DNA from: an uncultured Geobacteraceae bacterium | Lineage (GTDB): Bacteria; Desulfobacterota; Desulfuromonadia; Geobacterales; Pseudopelobacteraceae | Length of the DNA stretch: 64,000 nt | Assembly (NCBI GenBank): GCA_903875605.1 | Contig: CAIQWT010000044.1 | Coordinates: forward strand, 35,628-99,627 | Reading direction: 5' to 3' | Shown: positions 8,235 through 16,070 of the stretch, piece by piece | How the letters are laid out: each line of letters begins with the position of its first letter | How positions within the stretch are numbered: position 1 is the stretch's first letter | Made by a program: the position numbers and the translations under genes | The notes under the pieces: model-generated | The model's input: only the letters and a program-made list of their open reading frames with translations | Database searches by the model: none | What the model was told of the DNA's origin: nothing

Positions 8235-10244
8235 ATGCCTGCAATTGTCCCCTCCGTCTGTCCTCATGATTGTCCCGATGCCTGCGGTCTTTTGGTTACT
8301 GTCGAAAATGGCCGCGTCATAGCTGTCAACGGTGATCCGGATCATCCGGTAACTCGTGGATATCTATGCACCAAGATGCGTCATTATGAGCAGACTGTTC
8401 ATTCACCGCGCCGCCTGACCACACCACTGCTTCGAACAGGCAACAAGGGGAGCGGGGAATTTGAACCGATATCGTGGGAGCGTGCTATCGAACTCATCTG
8501 TACCAACTGGCAGGCAATCATTGCCACGCATGGTGCGGAAGCGATCCTGCCTTACTCATACGGGGGTACTATGGGATTGGTTCAGCGTAATGCCGGCCAT
8601 GCTTTTTTTAATAAGCTGGGAGCATCGCGTCTGGATCGCACAATCTGTTCGCCTGCCAAGGAGGCAGGCTGGAAGTCCATTATGGGGGGTACACCGGCAA
8701 TGGATCCCGCTGAAGTCGAGCAGAGCGACCTGATAATCCTCTGGGGTGTTAATGCCGCAGCAACCAGTATCCACGCTATGGGCGATGCACAGGATGCTCG
8801 TCGTAGAGGTGCCAGATTATGGGCTATTGATACGTATCAGACTCCAACTTGCGAGGCTGTGGATGAAGCTTTCCTGATTCGTCCCGGGAGTGATGGCGCT
8901 CTGGCGCTGGCTATGCTCCACGTTATTAATCGTGAAGGACTGCTTGACCGGGAGTATATCTCTGTCAACGTGCTTGGGTTTGATGGGTTGACAGAACAGA
9001 TTCTGCAGGATTGCACGCCTGGCCAGATGTCTGAAGTCTGCGGCCTGCCTGTCGGGGTTATCGAGCGGATGGCGCGTGAGTATGCCAGGGCAACGGCTCC
9101 TTTCATTCGTCTTGGTTGCGGATTAACACGCTATGGTAACGGGGCCATGAATGTTCGTACAATATGCTGCCTGCCTGCTGCAGTCGGCGCCTGGGCAAAG
9201 CCGGGGGGAGGGATCTTCATCGGCACTTCAACCGGAGGTGCCTTTCCGCTGCATAAGGTAACGCGGGAGGATTTTATGACAACCGTGCCGCGACTGGTCA
9301 GTATGAATCAGCTTGGTGCGGCGCTGACGGAGCTGGATACGCCGCCGGTGATGTCTCTGTATGTATATCACTCCAATCCGGCAGCCATCGCGCCCGATCA
9401 GAATGCCGTTATCCGGGGGCTGGAGCGAAAGGAATTGTTCACCGTTGTCCATGAACGCTTCATGACTGATACCGCGCGCTATGCAGACATCGTGCTGCCG
9501 GCGACCACATCGCTGGAACATCCTGATTTGTATCGCTGCTACGGCAGCTACCATGCCCAACGCTGCGGGGCAGCTATTTCTCCGGTGGGAGAGGCAAAAA
9601 GCAATCGAGATGTGTTCTGTCTGCTGGCGGCCGGCATGGAGATGGATGAGCCGTTCTTTGACTTGTCTACGGATGAATTGATTGAGATGATGCTGGCTGA
9701 AGAAAGCCCCTGGAGGAGTACCGCTGTCACCGAACAGCTGCGTCAGGGGAAACCGGTTGTTCTGACGCCGTCTACGGAGCCGAAGAAGCAGTGGTTAACT
9801 CCGTCAGGGAAAATTGAAGTGTTAAATATCCGGGCGGACGAGCCGTTACCGCGGCTGCTGCCGACTCATGCCGAACTGGATGGTTATCCTTTGCGCCTGC
9901 AGCCGGCAACTACGCCCTTTGCGCTCAATTCCAGTTTTTATGAGCGGGATAATCTGCGCTCGAAGCAAAACTGCATGGAGTTGTTGATGAATTGTGTTGA
10001 TGCCGAGGCGCGCGGGCTGATTGATGGAGAAACAGTGGAAGCCTGCAATGATCAGGGCACTGTTCGCTTTGTTCTGCGGATTTCCGGGCGGGTACCGGCC
10101 GGAACAGTAGTTACGGAAGGGGTTTGGTGGCGGGAGTTCATTCCCGGCGACCGTGGTGTCAATGCTCTGACTTCACAGCGTCTGACCGATGGCGGTCGCG
10201 GGAGTACCTTGTATGATGTGGCGGTGGAGGTTAAGCGGGTGTAG
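8235..10244 (+). CDS. Molybdopterin (bis-MGD) oxidoreductase, DMSO-reductase superfamily
   Basis: From the ATG at 8235 (AAAGGA just upstream) this is 669 residues; an in-frame TTG at 8151 would add a stretch with no family resemblance. The N-terminus carries a [4Fe-4S] site: Cys9, Cys13, Cys17 and Cys45. The molybdopterin domain follows, and the C-terminal molydop-binding beta domain starts near 545. ICSPAKEAG is near the expected metal-ligand region. There is no Tat or other signal peptide, so the enzyme is likely cytoplasmic. Partner subunits are absent, and the substrate cannot be assigned. The end overlaps the converging kinase gene by 14 bp. Confidence 0.9.
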   Translation: MPAIVPSVCPHDCPDACGLLVTVENGRVIAVNGDPDHPVTRGYLCTKMRHYEQTVHSPRRLTTPLLRTGNKGSGEFEPISWERAIELICTNWQAIIATHGAEAILPYSYGGTMGLVQRNAGHAFFNKLGASRLDRTICSPAKEAGWKSIMGGTPAMDPAEVEQSDLIILWGVNAAATSIHAMGDAQDARRRGARLWAIDTYQTPTCEAVDEAFLIRPGSDGALALAMLHVINREGLLDREYISVNVLGFDGLTEQILQDCTPGQMSEVCGLPVGVIERMAREYARATAPFIRLGCGLTRYGNGAMNVRTICCLPAAVGAWAKPGGGIFIGTSTGGAFPLHKVTREDFMTTVPRLVSMNQLGAALTELDTPPVMSLYVYHSNPAAIAPDQNAVIRGLERKELFTVVHERFMTDTARYADIVLPATTSLEHPDLYRCYGSYHAQRCGAAISPVGEAKSNRDVFCLLAAGMEMDEPFFDLSTDELIEMMLAEESPWRSTAVTEQLRQGKPVVLTPSTEPKKQWLTPSGKIEVLNIRADEPLPRLLPTHAELDGYPLRLQPATTPFALNSSFYERDNLRSKQNCMELLMNCVDAEARGLIDGETVEACNDQGTVRFVLRISGRVPAGTVVTEGVWWREFIPGDRGVNALTSQRLTDGGRGSTLYDVAVEVKRV

Positions 10245-11214
10245 AGGAAAACTTATCTGCTTCACACCACGCCAGTGCTGCCGCACCTAGAATCGCGCCG
10301 CTGCCCTCCGGCAGCTGTGACATGAGCAGCGTTACCTTCCCTTTATATGTAGAGAAGAGAAATTCCTCCAGATAACGCCGGGTCGGCGCTATTAGCAGAT
10401 CACCCGCTGCCGCCAGCCCCCCGGAAATAAAAATCGCCTCAGGACTGGTATGTGCGACCGCGTCAGCCAGCTTCATGCCTAAAATCCGCCCTGTTGAATC
10501 AAATGCTTCCAGCGCAATTCCATCCCCCGCGCAAGCGGCTTCATAAATCAGTTTTGAAGTCAGATGGTTGAAGCAGGTTTCCCGCAGCGGACTGGGTTCA
10601 CGCCGCTGAGCCAGAAGTTCGCACACGGTCCGGCAAAGCCCCGGCGCAGACACGTATGTTTCCAAACACCCTCTCTTTCCGCAGGCGCAGTGCCTTCCCG
10701 CAGGATCTACAACGGTGTGGCCGAGTTCGCCGGCAAAGCCATCGGCTCCGTACAGTAATTCGCCGTTGACGATAATGCCGCTCCCCAATCCGGTTCCCAG
10801 TGTAACAACAATTGCGTGCTTCATCCCGCGTGCCCCGCCAAACAACAGCTCTCCAATAGCAGCGGCGTTGGCATCATTGGTTATTGCTACCGGCAGGTTA
10901 AAGCGCTTTCGGAACAGATCCACCAGGTTGACGGATGCCCCCCAATCAAGATTAGGCGCGTTTTCAACTGTCCCGCGGTAATAGTTAGCGTTGGGCGCAC
11001 CGATGCCGACCCCTGAAAGCGTGGCCTGTTGTGTGAGAGTCGTGCCAGAATCCCTGATAGCATCGCATAACCGTGAAACCAGAATCTGTGCCGGCTGATC
11101 AGCTTGTGTAGGCAAAGTTGCTTCACATAAAATGGTGCCGTTACGATCAACAAAGCCGAACGAAGTGTTCGTCCCGCCGATATCAATTCCGATCACATAA
11201 TCGACAGTCTGCAT
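10231..11214 (-). CDS. ROK-family sugar kinase (glucokinase-like)
   Basis: The 327-residue protein opens with the ATP-binding phosphate-1 motif IGIDIGGTNTSFG, has the sugar-contact segment ITNDANAAAIGE (catalytic Asp in NDAN), GELGHT, and the ROK zinc motif CACGKRGCLE. Bacterial ROK proteins with this full set and no DNA-binding domain are glucokinases or N-acetylmannosamine/fructose kinases; glucokinase is the best guess. It is transcribed toward the molybdopterin gene, and its promoter should lie in the long spacer upstream. Confidence 0.9.
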   Translation of the reverse strand: MQTVDYVIGIDIGGTNTSFGFVDRNGTILCEATLPTQADQPAQILVSRLCDAIRDSGTTLTQQATLSGVGIGAPNANYYRGTVENAPNLDWGASVNLVDLFRKRFNLPVAITNDANAAAIGELLFGGARGMKHAIVVTLGTGLGSGIIVNGELLYGADGFAGELGHTVVDPAGRHCACGKRGCLETYVSAPGLCRTVCELLAQRREPSPLRETCFNHLTSKLIYEAACAGDGIALEAFDSTGRILGMKLADAVAHTSPEAIFISGGLAAAGDLLIAPTRRYLEEFLFSTYKGKVTLLMSQLPEGSGAILGAAALAWCEADKFSSTPA

Positions 11215-11372
11215 GGTTACTCCTTAACTGGTGGTGATTTATTTCCTAATTTACAGGTTCAGTAAACCAAAAACGGTAGCACAATAACACGGAGGAACGG
11301 AGGAACGGAGAAAGCAAAGGCACAAGACACAAAGACCAATTCTTTTCATTGTTTCAGCTTGGATTTTTGTTT

Positions 11373-11511
11373 TACCCCCCTCTTTATTTTAGGAGGGGCT
11401 GGGGGTGGTAAGGTTTTGATTTTAATTCCGTTTGATTCTTAGAGATTGATGAAAAACAAAGGCGGCAACCCCCAACCGCCAATTATAAGTAAGGAGGGGG
11501 GCTCCAACAGT
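11373..11511. repeat. Imperfect palindrome of two inverted REP-like units
   Basis: Two diverged copies of a roughly 40-base G/C-rich unit face each other. The left one runs from ACCCCCCTC to CTGGGGGTGG (about 11373-11410). The right, inverted one runs from ACCCCCAACC to GGAGGGGGGCTCC (about 11467-11511). The about 55 bases between them are AT-rich. The layout resembles paired REP/BIME elements. No transposase gene is near. Confidence 0.5.
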
Positions 11512-11715
11512 TTCTCAGTGCTTTAAATGCATTATTGGCTGTACTTATAATCAGGCACAAGTTTTTCTGCAATAGTAATGATTTTCGCTGAGTGCATTTT
11601 AAGGCATTCAGGCGCAGTTGGCTCGCCATGCTTAAAAAACAGCAAAATAAATTTCCCCGTTCCGAACGCCAGGGTAGGCTAAGAGGGAATTCGAATGCAG
11701 GCTCAAAATTTATTC

Positions 11716-11742
11716 TAAAGTTTTTTTAGTAAGCGACGATGA
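11716..11742 (+). promoter_or_regulatory. Sigma-28 (FliA) promoter of the flagellin gene
   Basis: TAAAGTTT (-35, 11716-11723), 11 bases, then GACGATGA (-10, 11735-11742), against consensus TAAAGTTT-N11-GCCGATAA. The -35 is perfect and the -10 matches 6 of 8. Transcription would begin near 11750, giving a leader of about 145 nt before the flagellin ATG. Confidence 0.75.
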
Positions 11743-11893
11743 GCTGAATTAACCGACCAAATACCAATAGCAAAACCGGCCACAAAAGGGGGGCATAACA
11801 GAAAAGGCCACAGCAAAGGTATTTAAGAAGTAACACTTTACATGGGCGGCAGAATGCCGTATCCAAAAAAATCCAGAAAGGAAGTAAATTACC

Positions 11894-13921
11894 ATGGCAC
11901 TCAACGACATTTCATTAACCGCAGGCATGCGCAACAATCTTGGAGCGCTCCAGAACACATCAACCCTTCTTGACAGAACCCAATCACGACTCGCAACCGG
12001 CAAAAAAGTAAACACCGCTCTTGACAATCCGACCAACTTTTTTGCTGCACAGAACCACACCCAGCGCGCAGCTGACCTTACCTCCCGTAAAGACGGTATG
12101 GCAGAAGCCATCCAGGGCGTTACTGCTGCCGACAAAGGCATTTCCGGCGTTACCGCACTGATCGAAGCAGCTCGCGGTCTTACCCAGTCAGCTCGTTCAG
12201 CCGATGCTGCCGGCCGTGAAAATCTTGCCGCACAGTTTAACCTTATCCGCACTCAGATCGATTCGTTGTCCGGTGATGCTGGCTACAAAGGCAAAAACTT
12301 CCTTGCCAAAGATACATTAAACGTTCTTTTTAACGAGAACGGTGGCTCGTCTCTGACTATTGCCGGTTTTGACGGTTCTGCAAGCGGGCTTTCTATTACG
12401 GCAGTCTCTCTTAATGCAAATGTTGGCATTACAACAGCTGCAGGAGAAGCAGCTTTAGTGGGTTCCGGTACGACTGCAACAGTTGCAACAGGGAGCACAT
12501 TAACAATTGCAGGTGTTGTTACCGGTACCGTAAATATTGCATCAGTAGTCCATACTGCTACATTAGCAGCGTCCGTAAATACAATCGCTGCAAGTAACAT
12601 ATTCCATGGTGCTAATGCTGTCCTTTCTGCTGCTTCCACAGGCATGACAGTTGTAGTTGACGTCAGCGGCCTGACAACCGGTGGCGGAACCCTGTTTTCA
12701 TCTGGGGCTACTATAACAGCAGCCTATTTAGATGGTAATGCCGTAACAGGTGCTGCACTTACCTTAATCCAGACTAACTATAACGCCGCTGCATCTGGTG
12801 GTGCTGGAACTGGACTTGTTTCTGTAATTGGTATGCTTTCTGGTCTTGTCACTGCTGGCACCAATTTGTCCGGCCTGACCCTCACCGGCGCATCTTTGTC
12901 ATTTGACATCGCCATAAAAGAGCATCTTGTTGATGGTGGTAAAGTAACCGCAAATATGGTCGGATTCGACCTCAAAGCGGGAGACCAGTTAACAGGTCTG
13001 TCAGGTGCTGGCGCGGCTGGTGCAGGACCTACCAGTGGCAGCGCAGGCATCACCGTATTTGTAGATGGTGTTAATGTAGCGACGGGCTCTTTTACTATGA
13101 ACGGCAGTCAGATTACCTTTGCTGCTAATGCCGTACCGCCTTCAGGTACAGTCACATACCAGTACAACTCTGGCCTTGCTTCTGGAGCCAGATCACAAGA
13201 TACTACAACGGCTATCAGTGGCGGAACAGCTGGCCTTTTAGTTTATCTGAGCGGGAGCTCAACAGCTTTGACTCAGGGAACAGCAACTGGTAACTATTCA
13301 ATTAACGGTCAAACTTTAACTTTGGTAGGTAACACAAACGCCAATAGCTCAGTGACTTTCTCTACTGCCAGCGCAACAGGTACTACTGCGGTGCTTGCGA
13401 CAGGCGTTGCTAACACTTCGACTATTACCAATCAGTCTGTCTTCACCGCTACAGAAACAATGACAACCGGACACTCGATTATTTCTGTCTCCGTAAGCGG
13501 CAGTGTAGTGGCTGCAAGTAATTACACCGTTACAGGAAGTACAATAACATTTAAAACTGGCAATGTACCTACTACCGGTCAATCAATTACCTACACAGTC
13601 CAGTCTTCAAGTGGTTTTGTGGCTGGAGCATGGTCGACTGATGCTGGTATCTCCGCATCTGTATCCGGTCTTGATGCGGCACTTAGCACTCTGCGTACAC
13701 AGTCGGCAGCCTTGGCTTCCAACCTGAACGTAGTTGCAACACGCCAGGATTTCACTGCCGGTATGATCAACACGCTATCTAAGGGTGCTGACAACCTGAC
13801 ACTGGCTGACATGAACGAAGAAGGCGCAAACATGCTGATGCTGCAGACACGTCAGCAGTTGAGCACAACATCACTGAAGATGGCTTCAGATGCAGCTCAG
13901 GCAGTTCTGAGATTGTTCTAG
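11894..13921 (+). CDS. fliC: Flagellin with long repeated variable domain (alphaproteobacterial type)
   Basis: This 675-residue flagellin has a conserved N-terminal D0/D1 region (about 1-145) and C-terminal region (about 590-675, ending in AAQAVLRLF). The N-terminus (ATGKKVNTALDNPTNFFAAQ) is of the style usual in alphaproteobacterial flagellins. The middle (about 150-585) is rich in Gly, Ala, Ser and Thr with no cysteine. It contains at least three diverged copies of a beta-rich unit near 384, 446 and 527, each with an FVDG-like strand, a Y.(V/I).G..(I/L)T core and a GxxxTY end. Many exposed Ser/Thr residues fit O-glycosylation by the Maf protein encoded downstream. A ribosome binding site (GAAAGGAAG) precedes the ATG. 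Confidence 0.95.
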   Translation: MALNDISLTAGMRNNLGALQNTSTLLDRTQSRLATGKKVNTALDNPTNFFAAQNHTQRAADLTSRKDGMAEAIQGVTAADKGISGVTALIEAARGLTQSARSADAAGRENLAAQFNLIRTQIDSLSGDAGYKGKNFLAKDTLNVLFNENGGSSLTIAGFDGSASGLSITAVSLNANVGITTAAGEAALVGSGTTATVATGSTLTIAGVVTGTVNIASVVHTATLAASVNTIAASNIFHGANAVLSAASTGMTVVVDVSGLTTGGGTLFSSGATITAAYLDGNAVTGAALTLIQTNYNAAASGGAGTGLVSVIGMLSGLVTAGTNLSGLTLTGASLSFDIAIKEHLVDGGKVTANMVGFDLKAGDQLTGLSGAGAAGAGPTSGSAGITVFVDGVNVATGSFTMNGSQITFAANAVPPSGTVTYQYNSGLASGARSQDTTTAISGGTAGLLVYLSGSSTALTQGTATGNYSINGQTLTLVGNTNANSSVTFSTASATGTTAVLATGVANTSTITNQSVFTATETMTTGHSIISVSVSGSVVAASNYTVTGSTITFKTGNVPTTGQSITYTVQSSSGFVAGAWSTDAGISASVSGLDAALSTLRTQSAALASNLNVVATRQDFTAGMINTLSKGADNLTLADMNEEGANMLMLQTRQQLSTTSLKMASDAAQAVLRLF

Positions 13922-13958
13922 TAACAAGTAATACAGCCGAAGAAACGGCGGCATAACG

Positions 13959-13983
13959 GGGAGGGGGTAGAATGCCCCCTCCC
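13959..13983 (+). terminator. Strong hairpin after flagellin gene
   Basis: A 9-bp perfect stem, GGGAGGGGG with CCCCCTCCC, closes a 7-base loop. It is followed by TTAAAAA and not by a T-run, so it may stabilise the flagellin mRNA 3' end or attenuate transcription into the next gene. Confidence 0.6.
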
Positions 13984-14006
13984 TTAAAAAGCCGGAGGAT
14001 AATACC

Positions 14007-14825
14007 ATGACCATGACAACACAACCTATCAAGAATGATCAGGCTGTAGCGCAAATGGTGAGCAATCAGGCAACATTACCTCAAAACTCACACTTGGCTC
14101 CACAGTCACAGCAGTCACACAAATCACCACCTGGTACCGATAAGGTTGTACATGGTAATAAGGCTGCCGACGGTGATAACAGTGCAAAAAACGCCAACAG
14201 CTTCAATGCTGCTGCGGCTAAAGATATCCTTTCCGGCGCTACAACTGCATCAGCCAAGGATGCTACAACGCGCCTGAATGGTCTCCAAAGTGGTAAAGAA
14301 ACTGGTGAGCTACAGGTTTTGGCGGTACGTACCAGCAAAGCGGTTGAAAAGCAGATGGAAACAGTGCAGTCGACGATGAATGAGATCGTCAACAGCTATC
14401 CGCCTTTTCTTCGTGGCAGCGAAAAACGTCAGCAGTATTTGATGAGTATCAGTAGCATCCGTCAGCAGATTGAGGCCATGACGATTCCGCCAACCGGCAA
14501 GCTCGATAGCCCTTCACTCGACGCAACCTCAAGTAAAGAAGCAAAGAAGATGTGGGCGAATCTGTTTCAGGATGTCAATGTTCCGGCTCTTGCCGCTAAT
14601 GGCCCCGGTGAAGCCAGTGACGCGCAGATTAAGGCAGCATCTGCTGCCGTTGGCATCTCTAAAACGGATCTTGCCAACCGCCGCGATGCTTTAGAGCAAC
14701 AGGCAGCACCGGTCGGAATTTCACCGATAATGGCACAGTACATGAGCCAGACTGCCGGGCATGTCCTGGCCCAGACAGGCTTATCTCTGACCACCAACCT
14801 TACCGGAGTGCTTAAGGGCTTATAG
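14007..14825 (+). CDS. Protein of unknown function between flagellin and flbT
   Basis: I do not recognise this 272-residue protein. The first 90 residues are Gln-, Ser- and Asn-rich and look disordered, without a signal peptide. Residues about 105-160 (RTSKAVEKQMETVQSTMNEI) and 180-240 look helical, and the end (AGHVLAQTGLSLTTNLTG) is mildly hydrophobic. The start is well set by GGAGGATAATACC before the ATG. It lies 85 bp after the flagellin stop and likely receives some transcription from the flagellin promoter. Position suggests a flagellar role, such as a filament or secretion-associated protein; that is inference only. Confidence 0.75.
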   Translation: MTMTTQPIKNDQAVAQMVSNQATLPQNSHLAPQSQQSHKSPPGTDKVVHGNKAADGDNSAKNANSFNAAAAKDILSGATTASAKDATTRLNGLQSGKETGELQVLAVRTSKAVEKQMETVQSTMNEIVNSYPPFLRGSEKRQQYLMSISSIRQQIEAMTIPPTGKLDSPSLDATSSKEAKKMWANLFQDVNVPALAANGPGEASDAQIKAASAAVGISKTDLANRRDALEQQAAPVGISPIMAQYMSQTAGHVLAQTGLSLTTNLTGVLKGL

Positions 14826-14847
14826 CTAAACAGCTTACACGTTTTTT

Positions 14848-14893
14848 GACAGGATGAAGGCCGTATGAAATTATACGCAGCCTTTGTCCTGTC
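14848..14893 (+). terminator. Hairpin terminator after the flagellin-linked unknown gene
   Basis: GACAGGATGAAGGC pairs with GCCTTTGTCCTGTC with a two-base bulge; the loop region contains a further GTAT/ATAC pairing. Ts flank both sides, so it may work in either direction. Confidence 0.65.
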
Positions 14894-14999
14894 ATAGTTT
14901 TGACCACTCATACCCCTGCCAAAACCTTGACATCAACCCCGCGCATGATAAATCAGTATGTTAGAGGCTTCAGCCCAAGTCCCATCAAAATTATTACTA

Positions 15000-15014
15000 G
15001 GCACGCTTCGTGCA
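15000..15014 (+). promoter_or_regulatory. Candidate sigma-54 promoter upstream of flbT
   Basis: GGCACG-N4-GTGCA keeps the GG-N10-GC spacing of -24/-12 promoters (consensus GGCACR-N4-TTGCA). The same bases form a perfect small inverted repeat GCACG-CTT-CGTGC, so an operator or hairpin is an alternative reading. The flbT start is about 200 bases downstream. Confidence 0.4.
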
Positions 15015-15215
15015 CAAATTATAATATATCAAACCTGCAAGACAAAACATTAACTCAACTGAATTCACTGGAAACGGTTTATATACAATTCAAACGGATT
15101 AACATGTTCTACAGTAAAAATGATAAGCTTTTTGTTAGATTCTAATCTGAGTATTGTCTACTAAATCCAGTCTAAATAAATTCTCTTTCAAGAAAAGTTC
15201 AGTCAGGAGTTCACC

Positions 15216-15614
15216 TTGGCCCTCAAAATTTCGCTGAAACCAAACGAAAAAATGCTTCTGGGGGGGGCGGTAATCAAGAATGGGCCGCACCCATCGGTCT
15301 TTTTCATTGAGAATAACGTCCTTGTGCTACGCGAACGGGATATTATTACCGAAGAGCTCGCCGATACACCATGCAAACAGATCTATTTTACCGTGCAGCT
15401 AATGTATTTGGATGGGGAAAATCTGGCAAATTATCACGCTGTTTACTGGCGGCAGGTGGGAGAGCTAATCGATGTTGTAAAGACGATGAGGCCGCTTGTA
15501 ACAGAGGCAAACGAGTACATTCTGGCGAGTGAATATTACAGAGCGCTCAAGACCTTAAAAAAGATGATCACTTACGAAAAGGAGCTCCTCAACCATGCAA
15601 TACAACGCGACTAA
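15216..15614 (+). CDS. flbT: Flagellin translation regulator FlbT
   Basis: This 132-residue protein matches FlbT in length and pattern (LKPNEKMLLGGAVIKNG near the start, then FTVQLMYLDGE and EYYRALKTLKKMI). In Caulobacter, FlbT binds the 5' leader of flagellin mRNA and blocks its translation until the hook is complete. The start codon is TTG at 15216, with AGGAG seven bases upstream. It overlaps flaF by 20 bp. The long flagellin leader upstream is a plausible target. FlbT is best known from alphaproteobacteria, so its presence beside an alphaproteobacterial-type flagellin suggests the set moved together. Confidence 0.88.
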   Translation: MALKISLKPNEKMLLGGAVIKNGPHPSVFFIENNVLVLRERDIITEELADTPCKQIYFTVQLMYLDGENLANYHAVYWRQVGELIDVVKTMRPLVTEANEYILASEYYRALKTLKKMITYEKELLNHAIQRD

Positions 15615-16026
15615 CATATATGCAACAATGCAGAAGGACGGCCTTAACGGCAGAATGCTTGAAGCCCAGGTGCTCACACGCGCAGCCAATATGCTGAGAG
15701 AGTGCCAGATTCACTGGGGTGAAAATGGTCAGGATGAGCGGCTTGATACCGCAATTCGCTTCAATCAGAAGGTCTGGACATTCTTCCAGGCGGAATTATC
15801 CGATCCGGAAAATCCACTGCCGGTTGAAATCAAAAGGAATATTCTAAGCCTAAGTATCTTCATCGATAGTCGCCTGATTGAAATCTTGCTGAAGCCTGCA
15901 GCAGAGCTACTTACAGCAATAATAAGTATTAACCAGAACATAGCCGCCGGATTGATGAGTAAACCAAAATCGGATGATAATGTTGCAGCGGTACCAGAAC
16001 CGGGCAAAATGACATTTTCGGCATAG
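15595..16026 (+). CDS. flaF: Flagellin assembly/expression regulator FlaF
   Basis: This 143-residue protein carries FlaF hallmarks: early LTRAANML, then ENPLPVEIKRNILSLSIFI in the middle, and the final INQNIAAGL. In alphaproteobacteria FlaF counteracts FlbT, binds flagellin and is needed for flagellin synthesis or secretion. The 25-residue tail after INQNIAAGL is poorly conserved. AAAGGAG lies ten bases before the ATG, inside flbT, so the two are translationally linked. Confidence 0.88.
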   Translation: MQYNATNIYATMQKDGLNGRMLEAQVLTRAANMLRECQIHWGENGQDERLDTAIRFNQKVWTFFQAELSDPENPLPVEIKRNILSLSIFIDSRLIEILLKPAAELLTAIISINQNIAAGLMSKPKSDDNVAAVPEPGKMTFSA

Positions 16027-16070
16027 CCCAAATTCTTTTGACCATCTATTAAGAAAGGGGGATTGATGTA

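Larger units (their letters stand above)
11215..11893. other. 679-bp spacer between ROK kinase and flagellin
   Basis: I see no gene here. It holds tandem GGAGGAAC units near 11291-11310, a REP-like imperfect palindrome (11373-11511), and the flagellin sigma-28 promoter with a leader of about 145 nt. Confidence 0.8.
14826..15215. other. 390-bp spacer before flbT
   Basis: This spacer contains a terminator hairpin (14848-14893) and a candidate sigma-54 promoter (15000-15014). An 81-codon frame at 14900-15145 has TTG as its start, poor composition and no ribosome binding site, so I do not call it. Confidence 0.7.

Noticed and set aside
11291..11310. Tandem GGAGGAAC units as a possible CRISPR or direct-repeat array
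   Set aside because: Only two and a half short units without spacers; simple sequence repetition.
14900..15145. 81-codon open frame in the spacer before flbT
   Set aside because: Begins with TTG directly after a terminator, no ribosome binding site, composition unlike neighbours, and overlaps a better promoter candidate.
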